Below, one piece after another: positions 45,764 to 58,299 of a stretch of 64,000 bases of DNA; the first letter of the stretch is position 1, and each line of letters begins with the position of its first letter. The position numbers and the translations under genes are program-made. The notes beneath the pieces were generated by a model, which was not told the origin of the DNA, searched no databases, and was given only the letters and a program-made list of their open reading frames with translations. Source of the DNA: Isoetes taiwanensis (lineage: Eukaryota > Streptophyta > Lycopodiopsida > Isoetales > Isoetaceae). The stretch is taken from positions 9,315,426-9,379,425 of the forward strand of contig JAJEKV010000036.1 of the NCBI GenBank assembly GCA_021234155.1. The letters are read 5' to 3'.

Positions 45764-46062
45764 AACAATTGAATGGGTTGTTATAAAGAAAAATATAGAT
45801 TCAAGATAAAAAATAATCATATTAGCTCACTGGGTGTATTGGTTAAAGTAGTCTTATTAAAACATTGAGTTATTTTGGTAAAGGTTCGAGCCTCCATATT
45901 TCATATTCTAAAATCTTAAGCAAAGCCGTATAGAGGTTTGATATTCTCTCAACCTTTGGCGAAATCGTATTTCATATTTCAAAATCATAGCCGCCTCCAA
46001 TTATAAATGACTATAAGCGAAACAAGAAGTGCTCACATGCCTCAACATACAATCTGGGTTGT
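45764..46062 (+). repeat. SINE-like unit 2, tandem copy
   Basis: Same order of landmarks as unit 1 (aaacaattgaatgggttg, TTAGCTCACTGGGTGTATTG, GGTTCGAGCC), with an extra 10-15 bp near 46010. Head-to-tail tandem SINE copies usually arise by unequal exchange or by insertion into the tail of an existing copy. Confidence 0.65.
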
Positions 46063-47087
46063 ATGATCGACGAATCTTACGACTGTGGTAGTCCAAGGTG
46101 CACCTCGTTTAGAATATGTAGCAAAAGAAACCATGAAAAAAGGGATTGGACGGGTTAATTCTGGAGGATGAGGCTAGACTGAAACTGAAACTAAAGAACC
46201 GTGGACCAGTGTCGGAACCAATGGAATTAAAATTGCATGCCAAAGAAATAGTTGCATGCGGCCGTGCAATGTTCCTATGAAGCTCTGTTTGATGATGCGA
46301 ACAATGTCCTGCAATAAGAACTATAGATTAGGAATGTAGCTTAGAGGACGTCCTGTCTATGCAGGCATTATAATGTGCTCGTGAAGTTTATGCTAAAGTA
46401 GCAGTCAAACGTGGAACTTTTGGCGAAACGTGTTTTTGTAAATTAGGTACAGAGAGCAAAAGCATATGTACATCTACCCACTCTTGAAGAATCTTTGTGG
46501 CAGGGCAAAAGAAGGCCGAAAAAGAAACACCCCCTTAATGCTCCTACAAGAAAAAACTCCAAGGCCAGTCATACAACTGGCCATATCAGAGTCGACAGAG
46601 GCAAATACTCTGCAACACCAAAAGCTTCACCATGGCGCCAGTCTAGCAGTTCCGCCATACCTAAGAAGCATAGAATATATCACAAAAGGGGTAGATAGAA
46701 AAATAAGAGGAGAATCTGTTCGAGTACCTACAACAACTAGAAGATATGGCATTGCTGCTGGTGCAGGCTAGAGATTGTCATTTGCTCCCCTTTCTGCTCA
46801 AATGCAAGAAAGCGAAAAACGGCAGGGAGTGGAGACGAATTGTGGGGCCAAACAAAGCTGTGCTTCGCAATAATTCGAACGGCCAGATTCAATCCAAATG
46901 ACCCTTAATGCCATCAGACGGTAGCCAACCCATTCTCTGAACGCTACTAATGCACGTGCACAGATGATCTTCACTGTCCAACCAGCCCTCCAAAATGATC
47001 ACGACCGTCAAAAACAAAAACCAACCTATGAGCCCATCCATGGAATATCAATGAAAGGTTTGCCCCTAGGGCAACCCAAAAATGCTC
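46063..47087. other. Region left of the CACTA element
   Basis: Overlapping frames at 46466-46771 and 46495-46698 give basic peptides with no recognised domain. A short gene cannot be excluded. Otherwise nothing seen. Confidence 0.3.
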
Positions 47088-47164
47088 TATCACTACAAGA
47101 GAATAAGGATTTTAAGTCACAAGTTTCATCATTTATTTGCTTAAAATTACACTTTCAAATTTTT

Positions 47165-47625
47165 TAGATTTTGATATAATAAGTGACGATAGCTGTTGAT
47201 GAAATTGCATCATCTATATCGTCATCAATAGCATCACCAATAACAGCAGTTGTAGTATCATATTTTATACCATTATAGTGGCATAATAGTAACATTGATA
47301 GCATCATCTATAGCTGCAGTTATAATATCATGGATTTTGTCTTTGTAGTGCTATAATAGTGTCAGCTATAGGATCAGATGTATTGCTATAATTAAATCAT
47401 TTATAATGTCACCACGAGCGCTATAATAGTGTCGGCTATAGCATGACTTGTATTGCTATAATTAAATGACTTATAATATCATTACGAGCATCATCCTTTA
47501 TAGGATCCTTTCTAACATGATTAGTATCAGATGCAGCATCATTGACAATGCCACATATAATACCACGTGAAGATTATGATTGCATCATTATTAACGTCAC
47601 GTAGATCATAATTGTACCAAAATAT
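47165..47625. repeat. CACTA left subterminal repeats
   Basis: Many imperfect copies of short ATC/ATAG motifs (gcatcatctata, gctataatagtgtc, taatatcat). Confidence 0.75.
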
Positions 47626-47999
47626 ATAATGGTTGAAGGCTCCCCAGGAATCGAACCTAGGTTACTCCAAAGAGCCATTAAAACAATATACACGATACAC
47701 GCCTGATGAGGTGATGCATGTAACATTCAATCTCTCTCGCGTCTACAACAATATGTTGCAGCCTAGAAACATGTCCGATGGATTTAAAAAGAGAGAATAT
47801 TACATTGGAGCTCGTTCGTGCAACATTAATGAACAAAAAATGATGTCAATAAAGAAATCCTTTGAAGCTAGATCCAAATCATCTGCAATAGCCTTAAATC
47901 TATCACCAGAGTGAACTGCAATAAATTTCAAATATGCTCTACAATAAATTTCAAATATGCTGCTGGACACCCATCTTTAAACTGTTGCACATCATAGCT

Positions 48000-49250
48000 C
48001 CACCTCCTCCTATCAGATTTTAACATGGACTCCGTGAGCATAACTAAAACCTTTAGCTCACCACCATTGCAGGACCTTGTCAAGAAAATTCTTGCACAGT
48101 ATTATAGCTTCTATTTTTTACTACGGTTACAATCTTTCACATAAAACATGTCAATGCCATCAAAGAACATGCATTGATCCTTTGACATACACCACATTAA
48201 AGGTCTAATAAACAGTAGCCATCTATGTACGGTAATATACTAACCTACGAGCGGAATTAATGCTTCACTTCACCTTAAAGAAGCTAGTAATTTATAGCTG
48301 CATATCATATCATGAATTTGAGTGCTGCTTGACGAAATTTTGTAGATGCTGACATTGTACTACAGGTAACTAGGTTGCTTCCAGCTCCAAGAGGTTGAGT
48401 TGATTATACTTCTGTATTACATATCATTTTCCTTAGTAACAGGTAAAGAATCTAGGAAACTGACTTCTACAGTGCAAAAAACCAAATAGAAGTTCGCACA
48501 GGGAATTTCAGATTATTAAATACCTGAGATCATGTATATTATCGAAGCACAACATAGCCCAAAACAAACCCCTTTTCTTTTTCTTGCAAGATAAAGGTTT
48601 GGAAGACTCCTTACCAGCTGGTACACTTGCAGTAGATCAGTCTCCGGAACTGTCAGGGCCAGATTGAAATACGGACTCTTGGAATCATGGCAGCAATATC
48701 TGCCAAAATGTACTATGTTTGAAGCCAGACATGAAATTCAATCAAGCTCAACATATACATATCAGGGCTTCTTTCTTCGTAGATCTGTTGCCAAAAGATT
48801 GATTCTAGCCGCAACAGACTGATAAAAATACAACTAAGAACTGTTAATCAGCAGGAATAGGTGGCTGCTATCGGATTATGTCAGTCTTGAACAAGATTAG
48901 CGCAAAGAATGAGTCTAGGGATGAATTCTGACGATTTCAACATTCAACCTAACTGTCCACGTTTAGTTTAAATAAAAATAGGGGCAAGCATCATGACCTG
49001 GAAGTTCAACTATGGCTACTTCCTGGTGCTTCTTAATCTTCCGATTCTTCAAATCGGCCCTTGCCATGCATTTTCAACAAGATCGAACTGCTTACCTGCT
49101 CTGCGAATTTTAAAGAATCCCTTTTGCAATATTGGATAGGGCAAAACATCCAGGATGCGCCAAGAACACCCTGGCAGATGATTCCGACTCAACAGATGGC
49201 ATCCAGGAGTCACGAGCAACGAGCCGATTTGAACTGTATAAATTGAAGGG
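48000..49250. other. CACTA interior, no gene seen
   Basis: AT-rich, short chance ORFs only. 50050-50110 farther right holds a 38-bp direct duplication (gattgcataaagagcatggt). Confidence 0.4.
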
Positions 49251-49428
49251 AAAAGTACCAAACTACTCCTATGAGTTTGTGTAATTACCAAAATGCCCTT
49301 ATGAGTTTCAAAATTACCAAAATGCCCCTACACACCTTCTATACACAAGGGCATTTTGATAATTTTGAAACTCGTAAGGGCATCTTGGTAATTACACAAA
49401 CTCGTAGGGGTATTTTGGTACTTTTCCC
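49251..49428. mobile_element. Foldback MITE 1
   Basis: Inverted arms of about 80 bp, opening gggaaaagtaccaaactact and closing with the complement ggtattttggtacttttccc. Both arms contain accaaaatgccc modules. It lies inside the CACTA element. No clear target duplication. Confidence 0.75.
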
Positions 49429-49579
49429 ATGATAAAATATGATCCTTTGGGATGATTTATACCTCAACCTTGAGAGACCCAAATATTATATTTTAAAAGT
49501 TTTTAAATAATACATATCAGGGAGATTTGTATGTCCACTTATACATTTATACATACGTAGGATTCCCTTAAAAATAATA

Positions 49580-49930
49580 GGGAAAACTACCAAAATGCCC
49601 TTATGAGTTTGCTTATTTACTAAAATGCCCTTATGAGTTTTAAAATTACCAAAATGCCCCTGGCTCAAATAAATATACTGTATAAAATAAACATGCCGCT
49701 TCTATTCTTTCTGGCTACATCGGCTCCTCCTTTTGGCGCTTTTTTTTCTGAGAATGTACCGTTGAGTATTTGTGTAGGATTTCGGTATAGTTACGGAAGG
49801 GCATTTTGGTAATTTAGTAGTATGTATAAATAGTGTACACAGTAAACAAGGGCATTTTGGTAATTCTAGAACTCATAAGGGCATTTTAGTAATTAGGCAA
49901 ACTCATAAGGGCATTTTGGTAGTTTTCCCT
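49580..49930. mobile_element. Foldback MITE 2, related to MITE 1
   Basis: Arms agggaaaactaccaaaatgc and gcattttggtagttttccct with repeated cttatgagttt/accaaaatgcccc modules; about 170-bp loop. Same module set as MITE 1, so one family. Confidence 0.75.
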
Positions 49931-50569
49931 TTTATCATTTCTATATCCAATAGTTTTGGGCTTTGTTTTTTTTCCCCTCTGGGGCCAAACCTTAATGGTT
50001 GAGGGGTCAAGTTAAGGGGGTTTGTTCCCTTGATCAAGGGTTCATTCCATGTGATTGCATAAAGAGCATGGTGGAGGTACCATGGGATTGCATAAAGAGC
50101 ATGGTGGATTGTGGAACTAATATGTGCGATATATGTGCAAGGGAGGATCTTCGATTATTTTTAGACTTCCTTATTGCATTTTTTTATGGCCTTGTTAGTT
50201 ATGATATGTGCCGATGGATATGCCCTAAGGTTTCTAGGCCAATGGTTCAAACCCTTACATTTCTCTAGTCAAGGGGTCGTTTTCCTGCATTGTATTTCTT
50301 ACACAGGGAAGGTATGAGTCCCTTCAGGTGTGTGATGCTTAGCTATGTTTTATTGTATTGTTTTTTCATAGCATGGTGCCCAACCTTCTTGGTTGAGGTA
50401 CAAAGCTAAGGGGCATACCCCAAGGCTAAAAGGTCAAGGCTGAAACCTTGGACGTGTATTGCACACTTGGTGGAGGTATGAATGCCCCCATGTTGTGGTC
50501 GTGTTGGTATTCTTGATGCAGATATGAGTCGAGTCGACGATGGAAGTAAGGTATAATATCATTTTGTGT

Positions 50570-51000
50570 TTCTATGGGAATTTGAAGAAGGTATTGCCAT
50601 TAACACTTGTATTATCATTATCAAAATTACAACAAGTATTGATAGTAAGAGTGATGTAAATCGTGATATTATCCATGATGCTAGTATCAACATATATAGC
50701 GTCATATGTGTTACTATAGATGACGCTCTGGATGATAATATAACTAGCATAAGCTATACTACTAATATTGCCATTAATACCATTGGAGTAATAAATGATG
50801 GTAAAGTTGATGCAATATGTGATATTATTCATGATGCTATTAGTAACACATATATTGTCATTAATTAGTACTGATATAATTGTTGACCAAATTTGTGACG
50901 ATGCTGATGATGCTATAGATGCTAGAATCTTGTCATTGGTAGTGTCACTGTAATTGAATATCATTATTAATATCACTAAATACTTTTTGAAAATTTAAGT
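50570..51000. repeat. CACTA right subterminal repeats
   Basis: Degenerate gat/att modules (gatgctat, tattgccatt, gatattat). The open frames in both strands come from the low-complexity composition. Confidence 0.75.
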
Positions 51001-51069
51001 GATATTAAAGTGATGAAAAATGGCTATCCTCTTGTAGTGTATTTATAATGATCGCCACATAGCATCCAC

Positions 51070-51760
51070 GGCTCAGGATAGTCTTACCCTAGTTTCGGGG
51101 ATCCCGGAGGTAAAATAACCGTCCTCCAGTATCACCGCCAGGGCTCGACGGAATCCGTTTCAAGACCCCCCGTTTCACCGTACTGACACACGTGAGGGGT
51201 CCTGCATAAATCTGGGTCGTCAAAGCATGCGACACATCAGGGCGTCCGTGGTGTTCCCCGCCTCTCGGTATCACCAACACGATCCGCCTTAGGAATCACC
51301 AGCGTGAACCCGCCCTCAGGGATCCCCATGCCACGGCCGATAACCCGGCCGATATCCCAGTAGTGGGTGTGATCCCCTCCTCAGGGATGCGCCATCGCAT
51401 GGCCCGATATCGGCCACCCGATATCGCCACCTGATCCGGCCTCCCGGGATCACCACCATGGCCCGACATCGGCCGGACATCGAGGACGGGAAGATCTTTG
51501 CCCTCAGGGATCCGGATAGGACTACGGCGATAAGCTGCGCCCGCGATATCGGTAGTGGTGAATCCCTCCTCGGGATCACCAATACCCGAGGCGTGATTAC
51601 TTCCTCCCGGGATCACCGGAATCGGCAGACGTGATCCCCTCCTCCGGATACTTCCATGTTGGTCGATATCGGATGCCCGTTATCGCCCGGGGTTATTCCG
51701 CCCTCCCCCCCGAAAGTCCTTCTCGGTGAAAACCTCCTCCGGGATCACCACTGCCTTGAC
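51070..51760 (+). repeat. MULE left terminal inverted repeat
   Basis: Pairs with 58300-58864. Very GC-rich compared with its surroundings and composed of repeated modules such as cctcc(c)gggatcacc and gatatcggcc. The left copy has about 100 bp that the right one lacks. Confidence 0.85.
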
Positions 51761-52154
51761 AAAAGCTGGGGGCCGTCCACGTGGTTCAATCGATGCCATT
51801 GGTTTGAATTAATGCCTGACGGCCCAGGTCAGTGTCGTACGCCATCCACTAATGGTGTAACCGAGAGCCGGGAAAACCGCCCGATTATTCGGGCCCAATT
51901 AAGAGTCGCCACGCAAAGCGGTGGGGATTCCGAGGAAGGGAGCACAGTTTGGCGATGGCTATGTCCGAACTCTGTGTGCCAAGAACGATTGCCCTTTCCG
52001 ACCGAAACTGAGCAGAAAGGGCCCGATTGCTGCCGAATCCAGAGGCGTTGTCGCTGCTGTTGCATCTGCCGAGTATTCAAAGGTGAGCGCCATCGACAGG
52101 TCCGTTTTTAAAGTCTATTTCAGTCTTATTCTAACCGGTTATGTTATTTTACAG

Positions 52155-54486
52155 ATGGTGGAGGAGTCGATTAACCTCGAAATAAGCCTAAATACCTCCA
52201 TTAACGAAACGAATGGGGCAATCGAAGGAAACTTCGGCTTGGCCATTGCTCGACCGCCTCAAAGATATTGGCCGAGATTGAATCCACCAAGAGGTTCAAT
52301 CCCCAACAAGAAGAGATTAAGGGCAGAAGCAAGAGCTAAGGGCACTTCACCACAGAAGAATACCCCTGCTGCCAGGGACGAGGCTTCAGTCGATGGCCAA
52401 TGGCACGGAAAAGCAGATGTTCTAAAGAATGCTCAAAATGCAGTTGAGGGGGATGAGGCCCCAAAAAGTAATATTGAATGTTTTAACGTCAATCCAAACG
52501 AGGAACCCCAACCAATCAAAGAAATTTTGAAGGACTACGTGTATGATCGTCGACGAAAATGGCGCTGCCAGTGTTCGGTGGGACTCGCAAAGAAATCCTA
52601 CAAAGAAGATTGAACCGAGAATCATAGGTTCAGGGTGCATCAATTATGGCAAAATTACAGGCTTCCGAAGAACAAGGCAAAGGTGAGGGTTAGAGATTAT
52701 GGGAAGGTAAGTGTGGAGAGATCTCTTGATCCCGACTTCAAATTTAGCCACAATCTGAGACGAAAACTTTAGAGGGCAAGGGCAGCAGCAGAGCGTATGG
52801 CAGATGAGCAAATCGCCCTCGGCCTTTTGGATGACACGGCCCGAGCCGAGTTTATAAACCTGCAGGTGCGGAGAAAGGAGGCCACAGAACTAGAAATGCA
52901 GGTAGAGCGGATAAGGGAAATCAAGGAAAGGATTAGAAGCAAGCATGGCAATTTGGATGAGAAAGATTTGTTTGGTGATTTGAGCTATGAACAGCACCAG
53001 TTGGACGAAGACGATGTGAGTGCGGAGTTTGAAGCTGCGCATACGCTTGAATTTAATTCACCTCCTCCCAAAACCCCAAATTCGAATAGCCCAAGTCTGC
53101 AGGGTACCCCAAGGAAGCGGACTTTTGTTCAGGCCCGGAGGGATGCAGATCTGATGGCTCCAAACCATATTATGCATGAAGAATCAAAGGAGGAGCTTGA
53201 AAATGCAGATGAATTGGCTCCCCCGACCCCGAGCAAGATAAAAATGTGGTATTTGTATATGCTGGACCCCACTTCTTTGAATCTCTAAAATTATATGACA
53301 GAGGGATTAGAAAGGAGCTTTGGCAGTTTAGACTTTCTCTAGATTATCCAATTGTGGTTCAAAGTCCTTTGCTGAAGGTGGGCAGCAAATCATCCGATGT
53401 TGAATTCCACATCTCAGAGGCAGAGGCACGAAAATTCTCGACTATTCCAGGTGACCTCGGTATTGAAGATTCAGAGATCGATGCCGACTGCTTAGGAGCC
53501 TATTTACTGTATGTGTGTTGTCTTTGTTTTTATTTCTTGCATGGTATGCTAAATTGACCTTTGGCAGGGTTCTTGCACACTCAATTCCTCACCAAAAACG
53601 CTGTCATCATGTCTTCCTCCACCCTGCTGCTTTTGGCCTGTTTCTAAATGGCACAAAACCAGGCCTGTGTGGTGCCTACGAGCAGTTCGTGAAGCTAATT
53701 CCGGGATCCCCCTTTGGCAAGGCCGTGTGGAAAATCCAGTATGCACAGTTCTACTACATACCGGTCAATGCCAGGTAAATTGGGTTTGGGAAGTGGATTT
53801 TTTATTGCATTTTTAGTTCTGGTTTGAATTGATGGCAGCTTGTCCTATGCAGTGGCCACTGGAGCCTGTTCATTTTGGTGGCTCATCCTTTGGCATGCCA
53901 GCTATTGAAGAAGACTTGCCCTTGCATATTGCACTTCGATTCCTTTGATCCCCTACATGCTCCAACACGCGGGTTCATCACTTTGTGAGTGCAACATTTG
54001 GTAACTATACATTCATAGCCTATCTTCTAATGCCTTGAATTGCAGGTTTTTAAGTGATGTATTTAAGAGGTGGAGGCACGAGACATCAGCATTGCATAAT
54101 GCACCAGTAATCTTGATGGAAGCTCCACAGCAGCACAACAACCAGGATTGTGGCATCTATGTTATTGGTTGTGTGCAGAAATTCATCAGAGAAATCTACA
54201 TGAAGGAGACAGATGTGAGTTGTCCATGTCTTTTCTTTTGTCTTTCTTGATCAACAAATTTATTTAGTGTCCATTTATAATCTATTGTACATGTGTACAG
54301 ATGGTGATCCACCGGGACTGGTTTGCCAAAGAAGATATGGACAATTTGAGGACAAGCTTCAAGGTGATGCTGCAGAAGTTAAGTGACTGCCTAAAAGTAG
54401 GAAAATCAACCTTCTACTTGCCCGAGGGTAGCAACCAATTCGACCAGCAGGCGGACGGGATTAAATTGAGAACCTTAGAACCATGA
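52155..54486 (+). pseudogene. Ulp1/SENP-type cysteine protease (peptidase C48) captured by the MULE, damaged
   Basis: Exons inferred: 52155-52706, 52773-53508, 53568-53774, 53853-53984, 54046-54214, 54301-54486, all with GT-AG introns. An untranslated first exon appears to end at 52080 (CAAAGgtgagc), with acceptor ttttacag before the ATG at 52155. The C-terminal half is the protease: His in GHWSLFILVAHP (codon 53857), Asp in LHFDSFDP (53938), Gln and Cys in QQHNNQDCGIYV (Cys codon 54149), so the catalytic set is intact. The N-terminal half is charged, with a coiled-coil-like stretch. Such enzymes remove or process SUMO in the nucleus. Damage: an in-frame TGA at 52611 and a 1-bp loss in an A run near 53240. 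The last codons and stop belong to the first unit of the adjacent tandem array. Confidence 0.85.
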
Positions 54487-55060
54487 TACATTAGGGGGAA
54501 AAAAAATTAAAAAATAATCCCGTCCGCCTGCTGGTGATCCCGGAGGTGGGGATCACCACCGTGATCCCATCCTCCCGGATCACCAAAGAAAGGACGGGAT
54601 TAAATTGATAACCTTAGAACCATGATACCTTAGGGGGGAAAAAATTAAAAAATAATCCCGTCCGCCTGCTGGTGATCCCGGAGGTGGGGATCACCACACG
54701 TGATCCCATCCTCCGGGATCACCAGCAGGCAGACGGGATTAAATTGATAACCTTAGAACCATGATACCTTAGGGGGGGACAAAAATTAAAAATAATCTGC
54801 GTCGCTGGCTTGGTGATCCCGAGGTGGGGATCACCTCACGTGATCCCATCCTCCCGGATCACCAAAGAAAGGACGGGATTAAATTGATAACCTTAGAACC
54901 ATGATACCTTAGGGGGAAAAAAAAAAAAATAATCCGTCCACTCTTTGGTGATCCCGGAGGTGGGGATCACCACACGTGATCCCATCCTCCCGATCATCAC
55001 CAAAGAAGCGGACGAGATTAAAATGATAACCTTAGAACCATTGTACCTTGGGGGGAACAT
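54456..55060 (+). repeat. Central tandem array of hairpin-forming units
   Basis: Four to five units of about 138 bp. Each starts gacgggattaaattga.aacc, followed by ttagaaccatgatacctta, a poly(A)-rich run, then ggtgatcccggaggtgggga, tcacc and its inverted partner gtgatcccatcctcc(c)gga, tcacc. Every unit can fold into a long stem. The first unit overlaps the last ten codons and stop of the protease gene. The array lies between two convergent genes. Confidence 0.9.
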
Positions 55061-55178
55061 TTACCATTACATAACATTTACCATTTACCATTACCTTAGA
55101 ACATTTAAACATTACATTTAGTGATATGCATTGAAAGATTGAGAAATAAAAGTCATGTTCTCGATTAAGAGTCATGTT

Positions 55179-57962
55179 TCAGTCCCGAATTTTGGGAATC
55201 ATGGTGCCTTGCATGAAGCCTCCCATCCGAAGTTCCTTCCAACTCTTCCTTGCTTTCTTCACCTTATGTTTTCCAAGTTCTATAACAGGCTTCAGCCGTG
55301 ACAAGCTAGTACCACAATTCACCTCCAAGGTAAGTTCAGGTAGACTTGATATATTAGTGCTCGTGCCAACTATGTCATCCATCTTCTCAAGTCTAAAGTC
55401 GAGCTGCCTCATGAGAGAATCAGTTGCAACTAAAATATTATGATCTTTTGAGCCATAGACATCACTCTAGTAATTCACCGCCTCCAAGGAGGCCCGAGTC
55501 TTGTTCAAGTCCACTTGACCGCTTGTTTGCAAGGGAGACTCTTCCCCTAGGCGCATTACTACCTCAAGCACCTCCGATCCCCCGGTCTCCACAACTCTCT
55601 TGCACGGCCAGATTGCTTCAGGTGGTCCATGCCCCCACCTATTGTCCCATATTGGGAACCCAACACCGTAAGAGATATTGATCCCCTGTAATTGCCAAGC
55701 ATTTGCATAACTTTCACCGATGCTTACATAGATTACCCTTGGCTCCCCAAGGGCAATCACAACATGCCCAATTCTTGTGTGCTCCAAAGAACAAAGCAGG
55801 GCCCCGTCCAAGAGTGTGCTCGGTTTGCACTTCAGCCTCGCCCTCCTCGAAGTTGGTAATTGTGACTTGTTAAATCGGCAATTCTCCGAGCGCCTCTAAT
55901 TGCGCACTCTACTATTTGTTCCTGTGAGGTGTTCACTACAAATCCATGTTCCTTCATAGACCTAGAACATAGCTATATATCAATCATTTGCAAGGTAAAT
56001 TTACAAGGTAAATAGTGATATGTAAATGTTACCTCATATAAGCCATGTGTGTCTCCACATTGTTAGTGAGAATGTAGAGCAACCAGTCAATTCTCCTGCC
56101 TCGAAGTGCACGTTTACATATGCCTAGGTGCAACTTAAGGGCAGCATGCCATGCCTCTATGGCAGCATTGGTCTCTTGATTGGAGTGCATGTACATTCTT
56201 GTAGCCAATACCCATTCACAGATGTTCTTAGTCCACTCCTTACTCATGTAGGCCGACAATTTAGGGTATTGAGGATACTTCCTCACCAACCTTTCCAATC
56301 TCTTCATAGCCTCTTTCCTAACAGCTCATTGTCCCCTACAGGACCCTCTGCCTTGTACATTATATTCCCTAGCTCCTTGAACATTTCATTTCTATGCACC
56401 TTACTCCTTACATTTTTGCTTAGCCACTTAATCCAGGCTCTTCTTACATGCCAAATGCATATTTGCACAGGCACGTTTGGGAAAACCTACAAGTGTTAGT
56501 GTTAGAAAGTATGCAAGAAAGTATAACTTGGGGGAAAATTGCCAGGCATCACTTACATTTTTTACCGCCTTGATTTCAGCATTAGCATCGTCAGTTATGA
56601 TGCAAGAAGGGTGCCCGTCCGGATCATCCTGGCATAATGAATCCTTTAGTGCTTTCAACCACTTAGTTATAGCCCTACTTTTTTGAGAATTGGTTATGAC
56701 ATATGCCAATGGCATGCCATTGCAATGGTCATCGAAGGCAATGAGTGTAAAAAAATAGTACCTGCATAATTGAAACCAATAGCTGTCATTGCATCTTGAA
56801 TTTTAAACCAATAGATGTCATTGCATGATTGAAACCAACTGCTATAGCCATTTTAAATGGACTATGGAAAAGATCTAGAATGGAAATGAACTCTTAGAGT
56901 GTACCTCTTGTCATTAGTTTTGAATGTTGCATCCATGCAAATGGCCCTATTCTTTCCAAACTTCAGCATTGCCTCTCTTTGGATTGGAGTCATCACTCCC
57001 AATTGGAACGTGTCACCATGTTCATACAAGAACACGGACTCTAGATGTTGTTGCACCCACATGTTGATGCTAGTGGGAAGGTCTTCATGTAGCTTCCAAG
57101 TGTTTCTAACAACACTCTTCTCAATGTTGTAAACATCCCGGATCTTCAGCATGTCATCCCTACACAAACTATCCTTGCCATGCACATCTACTTTAAATCT
57201 CCACCTCTCCTCGTGCATGTTCATAACACTTCGTGGGGTGTGCCAATGCACGAGCTTTTCTCTAACCCATTCCCTCAATTCCTGTGAGATCCATGGTGCT
57301 AGCTTGAATCTGATACCTTTCTCTACGTCAACAAATTTACCATGGCAAGGCTCACCTTGGAGATTTCTATGCTCAAACCCATAATAAGTAACTTGAGAGC
57401 ATTTTGGGAGAAGGTAGAGTTGCCTAATGGTAAAATGGCATTGGCAGCCCCTATGCACACTCTCACCCCTCTCAACTCTTTTCCTGCGTGTGCCAAGTTG
57501 ACGTGGTCCATCAGCAACCACGCGAGTGTTCAAAGTCTTGTCTTGGGGACCATATATGCACCAGTACCTATTTTGAGTGTTCAAAATTAGTGCATGAAAG
57601 TAGTGCATGTACATCTAAGAATTAAATATACTTCTGCTACAATGTTTTCTACCACAGAAACAACAACAACAACAGTAAACTAGAGGATAGGGTTTTTTAA
57701 ATACATACCTTTTCATAGTCAAATAAGAATCCCTGGTTGGCCTCTTTAGCACCCTCTCGGGATTGGAACTCCTCAAGTAGAAGCTGCACGGTGCCACACA
57801 ATTTCTTTGCTCTCCAAGAATGAAGTCTTCAACCCGGTTTGTTGGGAGGTAGCAGGTCCACACAAGCATTTCTCCACCTCCCTGTACAGAAGGAACTTGG
57901 TGCTCTTCTGGAAACCAGTGTAGGTTGTTGTGGTCGAAAATGCCATTAGGGGGTGACTCCAC
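55179..57962 (-). pseudogene. Mutator-like (MULE) transposase, spliced and decayed
   Basis: Reading leftward on the minus strand: an N-terminal exon near 57962-57715 (NLHWFPEEHQVPSVQGGGEM; a frameshift near 57800; ends in the frame giving LFDYEK before a gtatgt donor); a main exon 57570-56890 with CMDATFKTNDKRY (first catalytic Asp) ; then PSCIITDDANAEIKAV near 56600 (second Asp); a region near 56450; and TNAAIEAWHAALKLHLG near 56170 (probable catalytic Glu). C-terminal exon candidates are 55811-55467 and 55412-55179. Several frame changes mean it is unlikely to work. It is the enzyme type that mobilises this element through the terminal repeats. Confidence 0.8.
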
Positions 57963-58299
57963 ATGTATTTCAGCACGCAGCTGGGAATGGCGAGAAAGGG
58001 AGCTCAGATATATGTTTCTTACCTCCTAAAAATAATCTTAAGCAGATAAATAACTGTGCTATCTTCTCCTCCAGCCCCCAAACGTCCATAGCTGCAAGGG
58101 GCCGCTTCGAACATCCGTCTGTGCATATGCAACAACGCAGAGAAATTCTGGAAGACAAATGTGGGATCCGGAGGGTGGTTTCTGACGTCCCAGGTGTCCA
58201 GATCGGGATGGTTGGTCCGTGCATGGGCTGACATGTTCAAAACTGGCCGCACGATCATTCCACGCCCGCTAGCCACCGTCGATTTTCATGCAAATCGTA

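Larger units (their letters stand above)
47091..51039 (+). mobile_element. CACTA (En/Spm-type) transposon, non-autonomous
   Basis: The left end reads CACTACAAGAGAATA and the right end, reverse-complemented, CACTACAAGAGGATA. The 3-bp target duplication TAT flanks both (47088-47090, 51040-51042). Inside each end is a subterminal region of several hundred bp (47165-47625; 50570-51000) packed with short degenerate motifs such as gctataatagtgtc and gatgctat, in opposite orientation at the two ends, as expected for CACTA transposase binding. No TNPD-like transposase is visible in the 3.95 kb. A minus-strand B-box-like sequence (GGTTCGATTCC) at about 47650 hints at an inserted SINE. Strand is arbitrary. 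Confidence 0.88.

Noticed and set aside
47700-47760. Hammerhead ribozyme core (ctgatgag at about 47703)
   Set aside because: No GAAA box follows at the required spacing and no flanking stems pair.
50566-50976. Ile/Asn/Asp-rich ORFs on both strands
   Set aside because: They come from low-complexity CACTA subterminal repeats.
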